64,000 bases of DNA from Choricystis sp. odSpoLacu1 (Eukaryota; Chlorophyta; Trebouxiophyceae): contig OY253649.1 of NCBI GenBank assembly GCA_958009055.1, positions 1,451,298 through 1,515,297 of the forward strand, read 5' to 3'. Positions within the stretch are counted from its first letter, which is position 1. Each line of letters opens with the position of its first letter. Below the pieces are notes generated by a model that saw only the letters and a list, made by a program, of their open reading frames with translations, did no database searches and was not told where the DNA came from. The position numbers were made by a program, and so were the translations under genes. This document shows, piece after piece, positions 31,400 through 42,029 of the stretch.

Positions 31400-32331
31400 A
31401 TGCGTGCCTTGTCTGCCAGGCCGGCGGGTCAGGTGAGATTGGAGGGGGAGAGAGACAGGACGCCAGCGCACCCGACGCGTCGGGCAGCTGCGTGCTGCCC
31501 CGCCCGCGGCTCGCGGTACACTCCTCCGCCCCCAATTCGTACACACACACACGCACACACATCCAACTGACACACCCTCTCCCTCGCACCCCCCTTTTTT
31601 CCCCTGCAGCTGGCGCCGTCGCGCCGGTCGACCGTCAGCGCGACGCGGCGCGTGGTGTGGTGAGTGACAGGAGCCAGCGACCGGTTTGTGATTTGTGACG
31701 GTGCATTGAGCAGGGCTGGGGCTGGCGGCAGCGGTAATGCGGAGAAAAAAGAGCCCCCGATGGGCCGGAGCCCACACACCACACACACCCGACCCTTCCC
31801 TCCCAAACCCACACCCACAGCTCCGCCATTGCCGTCGCCCCACCAACTCTCCCCTTCCGCGTGGGGCACGGCTTCGACTTGCACCGCCTGGAGGAGGGTC
31901 CCTACAAGCTCATCCTGGGCGGCGTCGACATTCCGCACGACCGCGGCTGCGTCGCGCACTCGGATGGCGACGCCCTGCTGCACACGGTGACAGATGCCCT
32001 GCTCGGCGCTCTGGGGGAGCCCGACATTGGGCAACTGTTCCCTGACAACGACCCCAAGTGGAAGGGGCAGACGAGCGACGTGTTTGTGCGGGAAGCGGTG
32101 CGACTGATGCGGGCGCGCGGGTACACGCTGGGCAACCTGGATGTGACCGTCATTCTGCAGCGGCCCAAGCTGTCCCCACACAAGGACGCGATCAAGGCCA
32201 ACCTGTGTGCGTTGCTGGATGCGCACCCCAGTGTCATCAACGTCAAAGCCAAGACCCACGAAAAAGTGGACTCCATGGGGGAGGGGCGGAGTGTGGCGTG
32301 CCACGCGGTCGTGTTGTTGGTCAAGGTATGA
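31400..32331 (+). CDS. ispF: 2-C-methyl-D-erythritol 2,4-cyclodiphosphate synthase
   Basis: Three exons, 31400-31432, 31610-31659 and 31821-32331 (197 residues; all junctions keep frame). The N-terminal ~40 residues (MRALSARPAGQ, LAPSRRSTVSATRRVV) are basic, Ser/Arg-rich and acid-free, like a plastid transit peptide; no signal peptide is seen in this model. The enzyme body is canonical: RVGHGFDLHRL (metal-binding Asp and His), GVDIPHDRGCVAHSDGDALL, then DIGQLFPDNDPKWKG, and the C-terminal VNVKAKTHEKVDSMGEG-type loop. IspF closes CDP-ME 2-phosphate to MEcPP in the MEP isoprenoid pathway and is plastid-located in algae. The first two exons are short and rest on splice consensus plus frame, so a different or extended leader is possible. 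Confidence 0.88.
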
Positions 32332-32537
32332 TGGGAGAGGAGAGGAAGAAGTGTAGTGTTTGTGCGTCGGCCCTCAAAACAAAAACCAAGAGAAGCTGGG
32401 CGCCGATATCTCCGCCACAACCAAGTGTTTTTTTTTTTTTTTTTTTTCTGGTGCGCGAGCGCGCGACGTTTGCCCCCCTCTCTGCGTGGCCTTCTCCCTC
32501 CACACACACACACACACCAGCCTAGCTCTTCCAAATC

Positions 32538-33433
32538 ATGTCGCGCCTGCTTGTTGTGACTGTGGCCATGCTGGCGCTGGTGGGCCGGGCCTCCGCGGTT
32601 GGTGAGTGTTTTTTGGCAGCGATGCGGCTCCAGTGCAGTGTGGCGGTTGGTGGCCTGCGAGCCCGCACTTGGGGCTGGTCACGCGCTGCACGACAGTGTG
32701 AAAGCTTGCACCATGGCTCTGGATGCGTGGTTTTGACCGGGGCGCGCATGTGTGCGAGGAAAAAAACCGGAGGGGCGCTCTCGCACGGCCAGCAATGCCC
32801 GACGCGCGCGGTGCAAGCCTCGCGTGTGCTGCGCCTCCCTCCCCACGCCCGCTTCCCTTACCGCCCTTGTTCGGTGGCCATCAATCCACCTGCATTGGTG
32901 GCGCGGTCGGTCAGAGGGTGGGAGACGGCGTCGCACGCGGGGGCGCGTACCTAGCGATGCTGTCGCGACGCCAGCTTTCTTTCCCCTCGGAGCGTCTCAC
33001 CAACCTTTTTCCCCCCTCCCTCCCACTCCTCCCAGTCGACTGCGCCACCGAGGCCACCAAGCTGGCCCGCGCCTCCTGCGCCCCCCTGCGCGGCATCTTC
33101 TTCGAGCGGGGGGGCGGCGCCGCCGTGTACGGGTCGGCCACCGAGTGCTCCCAACTCAACGGCGCGCTGGACAAAATGCTGCAAGGCGCCGACATCCCGG
33201 CCGGCTGCTGCAAAGATGCGCGCGTGTTTGCTTCGGCGGGGTGCCCCTGCTCCCCCGAAGTCGCGGAACTGATCACGGGGCTGCGCGTGCTGCCTCCCGG
33301 GGTGGATGCTTCCCTCACCGTCTCTGGCATCATCAACCTGCTGCAAGCCTCCAAGTGCGCCACTGACGCATTTGGGGGGCCCATTCTGAACTCGTGCACG
33401 TCCAGCACGGGGTGTGCACCGGTGACGGCTTGA
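32538..33433 (+). CDS. Secreted Cys-rich protein A (10-Cys, tandem paralogue)
   Basis: Exons 32538-32601 and 33036-33433 (153 residues, phase 1 intron of 434 bp directly after the signal peptide MSRLLVVTVAMLALVGRASA). The mature domain has Cys spacing C-x(n)-C-x(n)-C-x(n)-CC-x(n)-CPC-x(n)-C-x(n)-C-x(n)-C, e.g. AGCCKDARVFASAGCPCSPE. The C...CC...CxC...C...C core resembles plant lipid-transfer/2S-albumin-like helical folds, with an added N-terminal pair. That assignment is tentative. It pairs in tandem with the gene at 33906-34681: same signal/intron/domain layout, ~45% identical by eye. Extracellular or lipid-binding role inferred only. Confidence 0.72.
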
Positions 33434-33905
33434 GTGGGGTGTGTGTGGGGGAGGATTTCGCTCGGCATGGTGCTCGCCCCGCCCCTCCCTTTTATAAAAC
33501 ATCGACTGCTGCGTTACCACCGCCCCCGTCGTGTGTGGAAACGCATGCGCTTTGCCACCAGCGTGCCGTGTGAATGGCGTTTGCCTTGCGTGGGCCGCAC
33601 TCACACACACTTTTTTTTTTTCATTGTGCGTGGCGTGCTTTGTTCAAACCTTTATTTTTTATTATGGCCTGTGTTTTGCCGTACCTGCGTGTGTGGGTGT
33701 TGAAGTGGCGTGTAAAGACTGGGGGGGGGGGGGGGGCTGGACCCCCCGCCACAAGAAAAAGGGAGCGTTTTTTGTGTGGGGAGGGGGGAGACGCGCAGAG
33801 GCGCGAGCGACGCCGAGAAAAACAACACACCACCAATTTGACAAACACTCTCGCCTCTCCGACGTTTTCGCCTTCCCCTTCCCCCCCGCCTTCCACACAC
33901 CCACC
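33434..33905. other. Intergenic spacer between tandem Cys-rich paralogues
   Basis: 472 bp with a TTTATAAAAC element at ~33491-33500, poly-T and poly-G runs and no coding-like frame. It probably holds the 3' UTR of the first paralogue and the promoter of the second. Confidence 0.4.
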
Positions 33906-34681
33906 ATGGCCCGTCTCGTTGCACTGTGTGCCATCGTCCTGCTGGCGACGGTGGGCGGCGCTGCGGGTGAGTCGCTTGGAGACGGTTGGAGGGACGGCGC
34001 GCAGGACGTCAGTCCTCGGACGACAGCAATGGGGGACACGCGTCGGTGTTGCGCGGGGCGCGCGCTCTCCCCGGCGCCCCTGCCCTCACCCGCCGCTTGG
34101 TGTCGTATGGTGTCGGAGGGGCGTGCGTGGCCAGAAGAATTGCGGGGGGAGCGGGGGCGGGGGGGGGGGGGAAGCCGCCGCGATGCGAAGCCGACGCGCG
34201 CGTCGGCCAGCTCGACGGCAGGTCGGCCAAGCGCGTGCCTCACAACAACAAAACGCACACCCCACACCCCGCCCCCTTCCGCCCTTCCCCATCCTTCCTA
34301 GCCGACTGCGCCGCTGAAGCCACCAAGCTGGCCCGCGGCTCCTGCTCCGTCATGCGGTCCCTGTACAATGTGGCCGCCAACTACGGCACCACGTCGGACT
34401 GCACCTCCCTCAAGTCTGCCCTGGACAAGTACGTCACCGGCTCCATCTCGGACGCCTGCTGCCGCGACGCGCGTGCCTTTGTCACCTCCGGCTGCGCCTG
34501 CTCCCAGGACGTGGTGGACCTGCTGGCCGGCCTGCGCGTGCTGCCCGCGGGCGCCGACCCCGCGCTCGCCGTCTCCGGCATCGTCAACCTGCTGCAAGCC
34601 TCCAAGTGTGCGTCCACCGCGACGGGGGGGCCCATTGTGAACCCGTGCACCGGGTCGCCCGGGTGTGCGGCGTCGGCGTGA
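33906..34681 (+). CDS. Secreted Cys-rich protein B (10-Cys, tandem paralogue)
   Basis: Exons 33906-33966 and 34302-34681 (146 residues, phase 1 intron of 335 bp). Signal peptide MARLVALCAIVLLATVGGAA. The mature domain aligns along its full length with the upstream gene: ADCAAEATKLARGSC, then SDACCRDARAFVTSGCACSQ, VSGIVNLLQASKCAS and GGPIVNPC. All ten Cys are kept. The same intron phase and position in both shows a tandem duplication of the whole gene. Divergence is spread over the protein, so the duplication is not very recent. Confidence 0.72.
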
Positions 34682-35345
34682 GATGAGGGAGGGAGGGTGC
34701 GTGAAGGGAGTCTCATCACCTCGCCCGCGAAAACCACCACCACCACAACATCATGACCATCCCCCCCTCCCCCCCCCCCCCCCTTTCTACGTGTTTGTGT
34801 TGCCCCCACTCATTTCCATTCCAAAAAAAAGAAAACACTTGCCTCCTCAAACTAAAGCAAGGGGGCGCGAGGAGCGGCGCGCCAGGTGGACGCCCCCCCC
34901 CCACACGCCCACGCTTTCGCGCCGCTGCTCGCCCCCTCTTTTTGGGACCCGTTTTTTTTCGTTGAATTAAATCACCTTGAGCTTTTATTGTGGAAAAAAA
35001 AAACGTTATGTGCGCGCCGCTGCTGTGTGGCCTGTGTTTCAGGATCCAGCGGTCTGGCCGCTGGTGTGTGTAAAAACAGCCTGAGAGTGGCGCGCGCTTT
35101 TTTTAATGCAACGGTTGTTGTCACAGGGGGGGCCGTCTCTCATTGTTTACACCAGCAATCGTGGGGGGGGGGAAAGGTACGATTTACGGGGGCAAACAAT
35201 CGTCACGAAAAAGCTGGGTGCAAGGGGGAGGGGGGGGGGAGCGAAAGCAGCCTCGCTCCACCCACGCACACACACACACACTCACACCCACACACAGACA
35301 CACACACACACACACAGACACACACACACACACACACACAGACAC

Positions 35346-35381
<36 letters not shown>

Positions 35382-35480
35382 ACACGCACACACACACACA
35401 CACGCACACCCCCCGGTTTGCAGAATAGTAGGTGTAATAAAGCGGGGCACAGGCCCCGCGTTAAATCGCTTTTTTTCCTT
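34682..35480. other. Intergenic spacer with poly-C and CA-repeat tract
   Basis: 799 bp between the 3' ends of the Cys-rich gene and the H+-ATPase gene. It holds poly-C, poly-G and poly-A runs and the CA array listed separately. The short open frames in it are low-complexity, and I see no gene. Confidence 0.6.
35265..35409. repeat. (CA)n/(CACAGA) microsatellite
   Basis: About 145 bp of CA dinucleotides with regularly placed CAGA and CGCA interruptions, giving a higher-order period near 28-34 bp. Confidence 0.95.
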
Positions 35481-38400
35481 TCACGCGTTTTCCACGTCGG
35501 CGCGCGGCGCGCCGCCGCACCCGCCACCACCACCCTGGCGCCCGCGCGACCGGTAGGTGCGCTCGCGCAGGGCGGCTTCCACAGCATCCAGCTGGGACTG
35601 AGCCTCCTGCAGCCCCGCCACACTGGACCGCATGAAGCGGCGCCGGGTGTCGTCGGCGCCCGGCTCCAGCGCCTCCAGCGCGTTTTGGGCCGCGATCGAC
35701 ATGCGGCGCAGGCGGACGGCGGGGTCGGCAGCGGAGCTGGGCACACCCGCCGGCGCGGCAGCGACGGCTTGACTGTGTGCGGCCGCCATCTCCAGCGACG
35801 CGCGGCGCTGCGGCATCGTCATGGACGACCGGCCCAGGCGGGGCACGACGGAGGGTTCGGCCGGGGTGGACGCCGCCACCGACGCGGTGCGCGCAAAGAT
35901 GGGTTCACTCTCGTGCACGGTGCGCGTGACCGCGTCAGACGCGGCGGCCAGCGTGGAGGCCGCGGTTTCGAGCGCGGCATCAGTAGACCCAGCGGCCGAC
36001 ACCTTGGCCAACGCTTGCTGCACCGACAGCGCGGCATCGCGCACGCGCAGCTCCAGCAGGCGGCCTTCGACCGTGCCGGCGGCGTCCACTGCTTGCTTGT
36101 CTTCGAAAGTGTCGGCGCCACGGACCGCGACCACAGCCCCCGTCCTCAGGCCAAACGCGTCAGCCGCCAGCAACAGTTTCCACGTAACCACCTTGAACAC
36201 GTCCTGCACCCCAAACCAGAAGAAGCAGTAGAGCAGCGTCCACAGCGGCCAAAGGGCGTAGGTGCGCGAGCGCAGGTCGAGGTCGGCGTCGCCGACGGCA
36301 CCCGGCACGCCGCCCTCGGGGATGGCGCGGGACAGGCCTAGGACGGGGATGTCGGACAAGAGGTTTCGCAGCAGGGAGGCTGATGGGGCGGGCCAGAAAG
36401 AGGCCAGCATCGTCGTGACAAAGAGCGAGATGACACTGGCAATCGACAGCACGGGGTGCGGCGCCGACGTCCAGCCCCACGACTGCTCGCGCGCCGCAAA
36501 CAGAGTCAGAAACGACATCGCCCCCACCACCAAAAACATCATGGACGCCAGCTTGGCTTGGGGCAGGGCGGGCAGGCCCAGCTTGGCAAACAGGGAGGCC
36601 GGGTGGGAGCTGTCCAGGGCCCAGTGCAGCAGCAGCAGGGAGCCGATGGTGGGGGGTATGGCCAGCACGGAGGCCACAGCAAACAGGGAGCGCAGGTTCC
36701 AGCGTTCGGGGCGGGGGGAGAGTTTGACGGTGTCCTTGCCGATGAAGACAAAGGTGCCGTCGTTGAGCGCGGTGATGAGCAGCAGCAGGAGCACGGGCAG
36801 CGAAAAGTATTTGGGGTAGGCGACGTTGTAGTTGGATGGCTTGATGGCAAACACGGCGATGAAGAAGAAGGCGACCAGGTAGAGGGTGGCGGCGCTGTGG
36901 GGGCGTGGGTGGGTCAAGAGAGGGAGTGTGAGAGAGAGTGTGTGGGCGCGCGCGCGTGTGCGCCCCCCTCGACCGCGCGCGCGCGCGTCACCGCCCCCCC
37001 CCCCCCCCACCACACACATTCTGTACAAAATGAAGTTGGAAATGCGTTTGAACACGATCCTAGCCTCACGGAACGCGACCGTGATGGCAGACAGGCCGGG
37101 CTCGGTGAGGACGATGTCGGCGGCCGCGCGGGCGGCGTCGGTCGCCCCCGCGACCGCGATGCCGACGTGCGCGCGCTTGAGGGCGGGCGCGTCGTTGACG
37201 CCGTCCCCCGTCATGCCCACAGCGAAGCCCGCTTGCCGCAGGGCTTCAACAATGGCGAACTTGTGCTCGGGAAACACTTGGGCGAAGCCGTCCGACTTGA
37301 CCGCGCGCGGCGCCAGCGTCGTGCCGAGGTCGGACGGCAGCTCTCCGTCGGGGCCGACCTTGGGCCACTTGATTTCTTTGGCCGAAATGATGTCCGTGCC
37401 GAGGTTCAGCATGCGCATCGTTTCTTTGGCAATGACCAGGGCGTCACCAGTGATCATTTTGACGTCGACGCCCATTGACATAGCTTTCTCCACGACTTCG
37501 TGGGTGTCCGGGCGGGGCGGGTCCAGGAACGTCAACAGGCCCACCAGTTCAACAGGCGCAGCCTCTGCTTCCGCCTGCGTTGTGCAGACCGGCGTCGCGC
37601 CCACAGCCATGCAGCGCACGCCGCGCGACGCGTAATCATTGGCTTTGGCGTCGGCCTCGGCTTCGATGAATTTGGTGGCGGGCCCAGGCTTGGCCAGTTG
37701 CATGATGGCGTGAATCGCGCCCTTGGCGACGCGGCGGTAGCCGACAGACGGCGCGTGGACTATCGCAGACGTACGCTTAACCGACGCGTCAAACGGTTCT
37801 AAGTCGACGGTGGTCCAGCCCTCCTTGTTGATCGCTTCCAAATCAGCCGCGCCCAGCGTCATCGTGTCCAGCGCATCAGCCGGAGGCTCCAACCACTTGG
37901 CCGCCAGCGCGGCCAGCTGCAGGGTGGACGCTTTGTCAGCGCCAGGCACCCAGGTGGGGCAGTCTTCCTGGATGACCATCTTGTTGAGGGTGAGGGTGCC
38001 CGTTTTATCGGAGCAGAGGATGTTCTGTGTGTGGGGGGGGAGGGGTGGGAGGGAGTGTGTGTGAGTGGATGTCAAAAAAAAAAAGAAAGAACACCGCCGC
38101 CCCCGCCACCTTGTCCGAGACCGGAGTCCGTGCACTGAAAAAGGCAACGGGGTGTGCCACCTACCCCACAACACAACCACTCACCATGCCGGCCGCTTCC
38201 TCGATCGCGGACAGGCGCGTCACGATCGCGCCGTGGTGGGACAGCTGCTTTGCGCCCATGGCCAGAGTGGTGGTTGACACAATTTCGATGGTGATGGGAA
38301 TTGCGGAGACGAGAAGGACGACTGTGAAGGACAGAGCAGGCTTGATGGCTTCTTTGTCGTAACCAATCAGGTAGCCCAGGACGGCGCCACACAACACAAC

Positions 38401-39789
38401 GCTGCCAATGGTCAGCACCAGCGTTGTGGACAGAATGACGCGGCGCAGGGAGCCGCCGTCGTCGTTGGACCCGGCATTCAGCAACAAGGCGGTGCGCCCA
38501 AAGAACGTGTTGGACCCGGTAGCAATCACCGTGGCCTCTGCCTCGCCACGCACCACGGTCGACCCCATGTTGGCCGACCGGTTAGCGGCTTTGCCAGACA
38601 CGGTGACGGGCAGGGATTCACCGGTCAGTGCCGACGCGTCGACACTAATAATGCCGCCGTCTTCATTGACGCGCACGTCGGCCGGGATGGCGGCGCCGAC
38701 CGCGAGTTTGACCAGGTCGCGAGGGACGAGTTCGGCAGCATCGATGGTGTCCCACACGCCGTCGCGCTTGACGGTGGCGCGCGGCTTGAGGCCGGCTTTG
38801 AGGGCGGCGACCGCGTCGGCGGCTTTGACCTGAGGGTAGGTGGGGTGCGGGGGGAGGGTGAGAGGCGTGGATGCAGCAGCCGACCCACACCACCACCACC
38901 ACCAGCCCCAATCCACCTCACCGTCTCATAAAACGCGATGCCAGCATTGCAAAACTGGATGGCGGCCAACAAGGCGACGTCGATCCAGTCTTGCAGAGCT
39001 GAGGAAAAAAGGGGGGGGGGGGGGAAGCGGTTGGTTGCTAAAACTAAAAAACTGCTGCCTCTCAACCCAACACCATCCCTCCTTCCCCAACCTACCCAGC
39101 TCCACAATGATGGCGATCCACAGGGCGATGGCCATGGGGCTGATCAACAGTTTGCCCAGAATCTTGAGTTTTGACTTTTTCTTTTCGGCCAGCTCGTTGC
39201 GGCCATACTCGGCCAGCAGGGTGATGGCGTCTGGAGGGGAGGGGAGGGTTGGGAATGAGCAAGGGGGCGTTGGGAAAGGGCACGTGCGGTTGAACGAAAC
39301 GTCGGGTGTGTGGTGCGCGGCAGCAGCGCAACCGACCGTTAGGCGTCGAAAAGCAGACGCGCCCCCCCCGTCCTTCCACCCCGGCCGCGCCCACTCAGAC
39401 CCCCGTTTTTTCCCCAAATTGGCACAGCGACACATGCCCGCGATCCAGCAAAGGCAGCAGAGACTGGTAACAGGCGCCAACTGCCGGCCGAACACGGGCG
39501 CAAAGGTGAGCACATTTTGTTGAGTTTGCCCTAGTTTGTGTTTGGCGCGCTGCACCGCTGTGGCCAAGGCGCGACCCGAGCGCATTGCACCCAAAAATGC
39601 ATGCATAATCATGTTGCGCCGCCGTGGGGGTACGCGCGGGAGTGGGACGTAGCTGTGTGCGTCTGCACGCACAACCCCCCGACAGGCGCCCCCGCAACCA
39701 CTGCTGCACCTCTTTCTCTCTTTCTCACCTTTGGAGGCCAGGCCCTCGCTGTCCGCGAACGCTGCGCCGCCGTGGGCGGAGTCGTCCAT
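35481..39789 (-). CDS. Plasma-membrane H+-ATPase (P3A-type)
   Basis: Six exons: 39789-39729, 39230-39096, 38998-38922, 38829-38185, 38024-37018 and 36894-35481. They sum to 1113 codons in frame (1112 residues). P3A hallmarks in order: N-terminal ...LLAEYGRNELAEKKKSKL, TM1-2, actuator loop SALTGESLPVTV, TM3-4 with VVLLVSAIPITIEIV, phosphorylation site NILCSDKTGTLTLNK (Asp ~312), MITGDALVIAKET, hinge MTGDGVNDAPALKRAHVGIA, then TM5-10. It pumps H+ outward to energise the plasma membrane. The C-terminal extension after the last TM (~residues 900-1112) is ~200 residues, Ala/Ser/Thr-rich, longer than the ~100-residue plant R domain. It does not end in the plant 14-3-3 site (YTV), so regulation probably differs. 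Introns are clustered 5'. Confidence 0.93.
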
Positions 39790-40254
39790 GGTGTAGGGGA
39801 GGACGGGAAAGAGGGGGAGGTGGGAGGGAGAGGACAAAAGGAAGGATGTGGGAGTGAAGAAGAGGTGCGTACCACAGGCGAGCTGCGGCCGGCCAGTGAA
39901 GCCGCGTGGATATCGAGTCTCGGTTCGCACGGCCAGCGGGGTGTGGCGCCTGCTGTTGGTGCAAGAGTTTCACCGACCTTGATCTTTTTTCTCTGCACCC
40001 CCCTGGCCAGCTCTTTGGCAGGTGCAAAAGGTTGGAGAGTGGGGGGGTGGAGGGGCTCCCGGCGGCAGCAGAAAAAAACACAGTCTGCGATCTAGCGCAC
40101 ATTTTGGTGCGTCTTTGGAAAGCAGGTTAGACGTAATTTGACTCGAGCAGCGGTCGAACCGGAAGCGGGACAGGTTGGGCTTCGGGGCGGGCTGGTTTTG
40201 GCGTCTGGCGCGGAGAAAAAAAAAAACACACCTCGTCACATTTTTCGCTTCGCC
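39790..40254. promoter_or_regulatory. Divergent intergenic region, H+-ATPase(-)/LRR(+)
   Basis: 465 bp between opposing start codons, less GC-biased than flanking exons and with a poly-A stretch at ~40216-40226 shortly before the LRR ATG. No canonical TATA box is seen. Confidence 0.35.
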
Positions 40255-41799
40255 ATGCCGCCCCCAAACTACACCGTCCAGCCCGATTTGGCGGCCATCG
40301 TGGCCAAGGCCAAAGCGGCTCAAGCGGCGCGGGTGAGATTGGAGGGACAGAGAGGTGGGGGGGAGCGTTCGGCGTCGTCCCCCCCCCCCCCCCCCCCCTC
40401 CCCCCCCCCCATGCCGTCCCCCCTCGACCCGACCCGACCCCCCTCACACACCAGCCCAAAAACAACGCCGACACCACGCCCACGCCGGCCACACACCAAC
40501 CTCAACCACCAACTCTGCACCCGCCCGCCGACGCCGACCCCCAGGCCGCCGCGCTGTGGTCGATCGCGGCGGCCGCGCCGACGCTCGTGAGTGAACGTGG
40601 GTGGGGCGAGGCAGGCACTGCCGCCCGCGACTGGCGGGGCGTGGAAACGGATGCCAACGGCAACGTGACATCACTCGACGTGTCGGAGGGCGGGTTGACA
40701 GACCTACCACCTGGCGTGCTGCTTGCGCTGCCGTCTTTGAACACACTGCTGGCCTCCACCAACGCGCTGCGCACACTGCCTGGAGATGCTGCATCATTAC
40801 ACCAGCTGACCGCATTACACTTGGCCAACAACGCGTTGACTGAGTTGCCGGCTGTGGTGTGTGGCTTGCCAGAGCTGCGCGTGTTGGTGGTGGGGCTCAA
40901 CCCGTTGATAGAGTTGCCGATTGAGTTGAGCCGCTTGACTGGGCTCGAGTGGCTGGACGCCAGCGAGTGCAAGCTGGCCGAGGCAGGCGTGTGCGGGGCG
41001 TTGACAGCGCTGACACGGCTGGATCTGCACTCGAATCGGCTGGCGTCGCTGCCGCCCACGCTGGGGTGGTTAAAGCGGTTAGAGAGACTGTCGCTACACT
41101 CCAACGAGCTGGAGGAAGTGGTGGAGGAGGTGAGAGGTTTGGTGGAAAGGGTGGATGGCGGCAGAGCGAGCATTTTTTTCTTCTTTCCTCACAAACCCCA
41201 TTCCCTTCCCCCAACAGCTGGGCCAAGCCACCTCTCTCGAATGGCTGTCCCTCAACTCCAACAAGTTGACCCACCTGCCCGCCTCCCTGGGCGGCCTGAC
41301 CAACCTGACGCGTCTGTCGCTGCACATCAATTCACTGGCGTCCATCCCGCCCGCCCTGGGCGCGTTGACCAAGCTGGAAGCGTTGTCCCTGTTCACAAAC
41401 CAGTTGACCGACGTGCCAGACGAGCTGCTGGCGGGGCTGGGCGACTGTGTGCGCCTGTCGCTGTGGGGGAATGCGTTGACGCGCGTGCCGTCCACCATCG
41501 GTGCGATGACGTCGCTGCAGGAGCTGTGGCTGAACAACAACCAACTCGCTCAACTGCCTCCCACCATCGGCAAATGCACATCCCTGGTGCGCCTGTGGGT
41601 CAACGGCAACGCGTTGACCGCGCTGCCAGACGAGCTGGGCGACTGCGGTCATTTACAAGAGCTGAGTTGCGACGACAATCCGGGGTTGACGGAGCTGCCA
41701 GTGGGGCTTGAGAAAGCTGAAGCGCTGCGCAGGATTCAAGTGGGCAAAGAGTGCGTGCGGGTGCCGGCAGGGGTGCGGGAGGCGGTGGTGTGTGAGTAG
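40255..41799 (+). CDS. Leucine-rich-repeat protein (intracellular, Ras-group-like LRRs)
   Basis: Three exons, 40255-40332, 40455-41129 and 41218-41799 (444 residues, TAG stop; both introns phase 0). After a Pro-rich N-terminus (~30-70), residues ~95-430 are ~14 LRRs of the 23-residue type LxxLxLxxNxLxxLPxxI/L, e.g. LTALHLANNALTELPAVVCG and LEWLSLNSNKLTHLPASLGG. The regular xxLPxx turn and the absence of signal peptide or TM match PIRL/SHOC2/Ras-group LRR proteins, i.e. cytosolic scaffolds. No kinase, GTPase or NB-ARC domain is attached. Partner unknown. Confidence 0.85.
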
Positions 41800-42029
41800 A
41801 AAAAGAGGGGAGTGTTTTTTGTGTTGACACGGCAAGCAGAGTTTTTTTGTTTCACAAGCAAGGAACCTAACGAAACACACAAAATCTCGGTAAAGCTTGG
41901 GGAAAACAAAACGCGGCGAGGACTTAGCGAGGTGCTTGGTGTGTGGTGCGGGCGGGCGAGCTGGAGGCAGTGCCGAGTGCTCGCCACGCCTCTACTCTCC
42001 CTGCACTCGCCTCGTTTTTTTTTCCTCCA

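Noticed and set aside
35203..35450. Cys/Val-repeat proteins encoded by the CA microsatellite
   Set aside because: Pure dinucleotide repeat translation with no conserved context.
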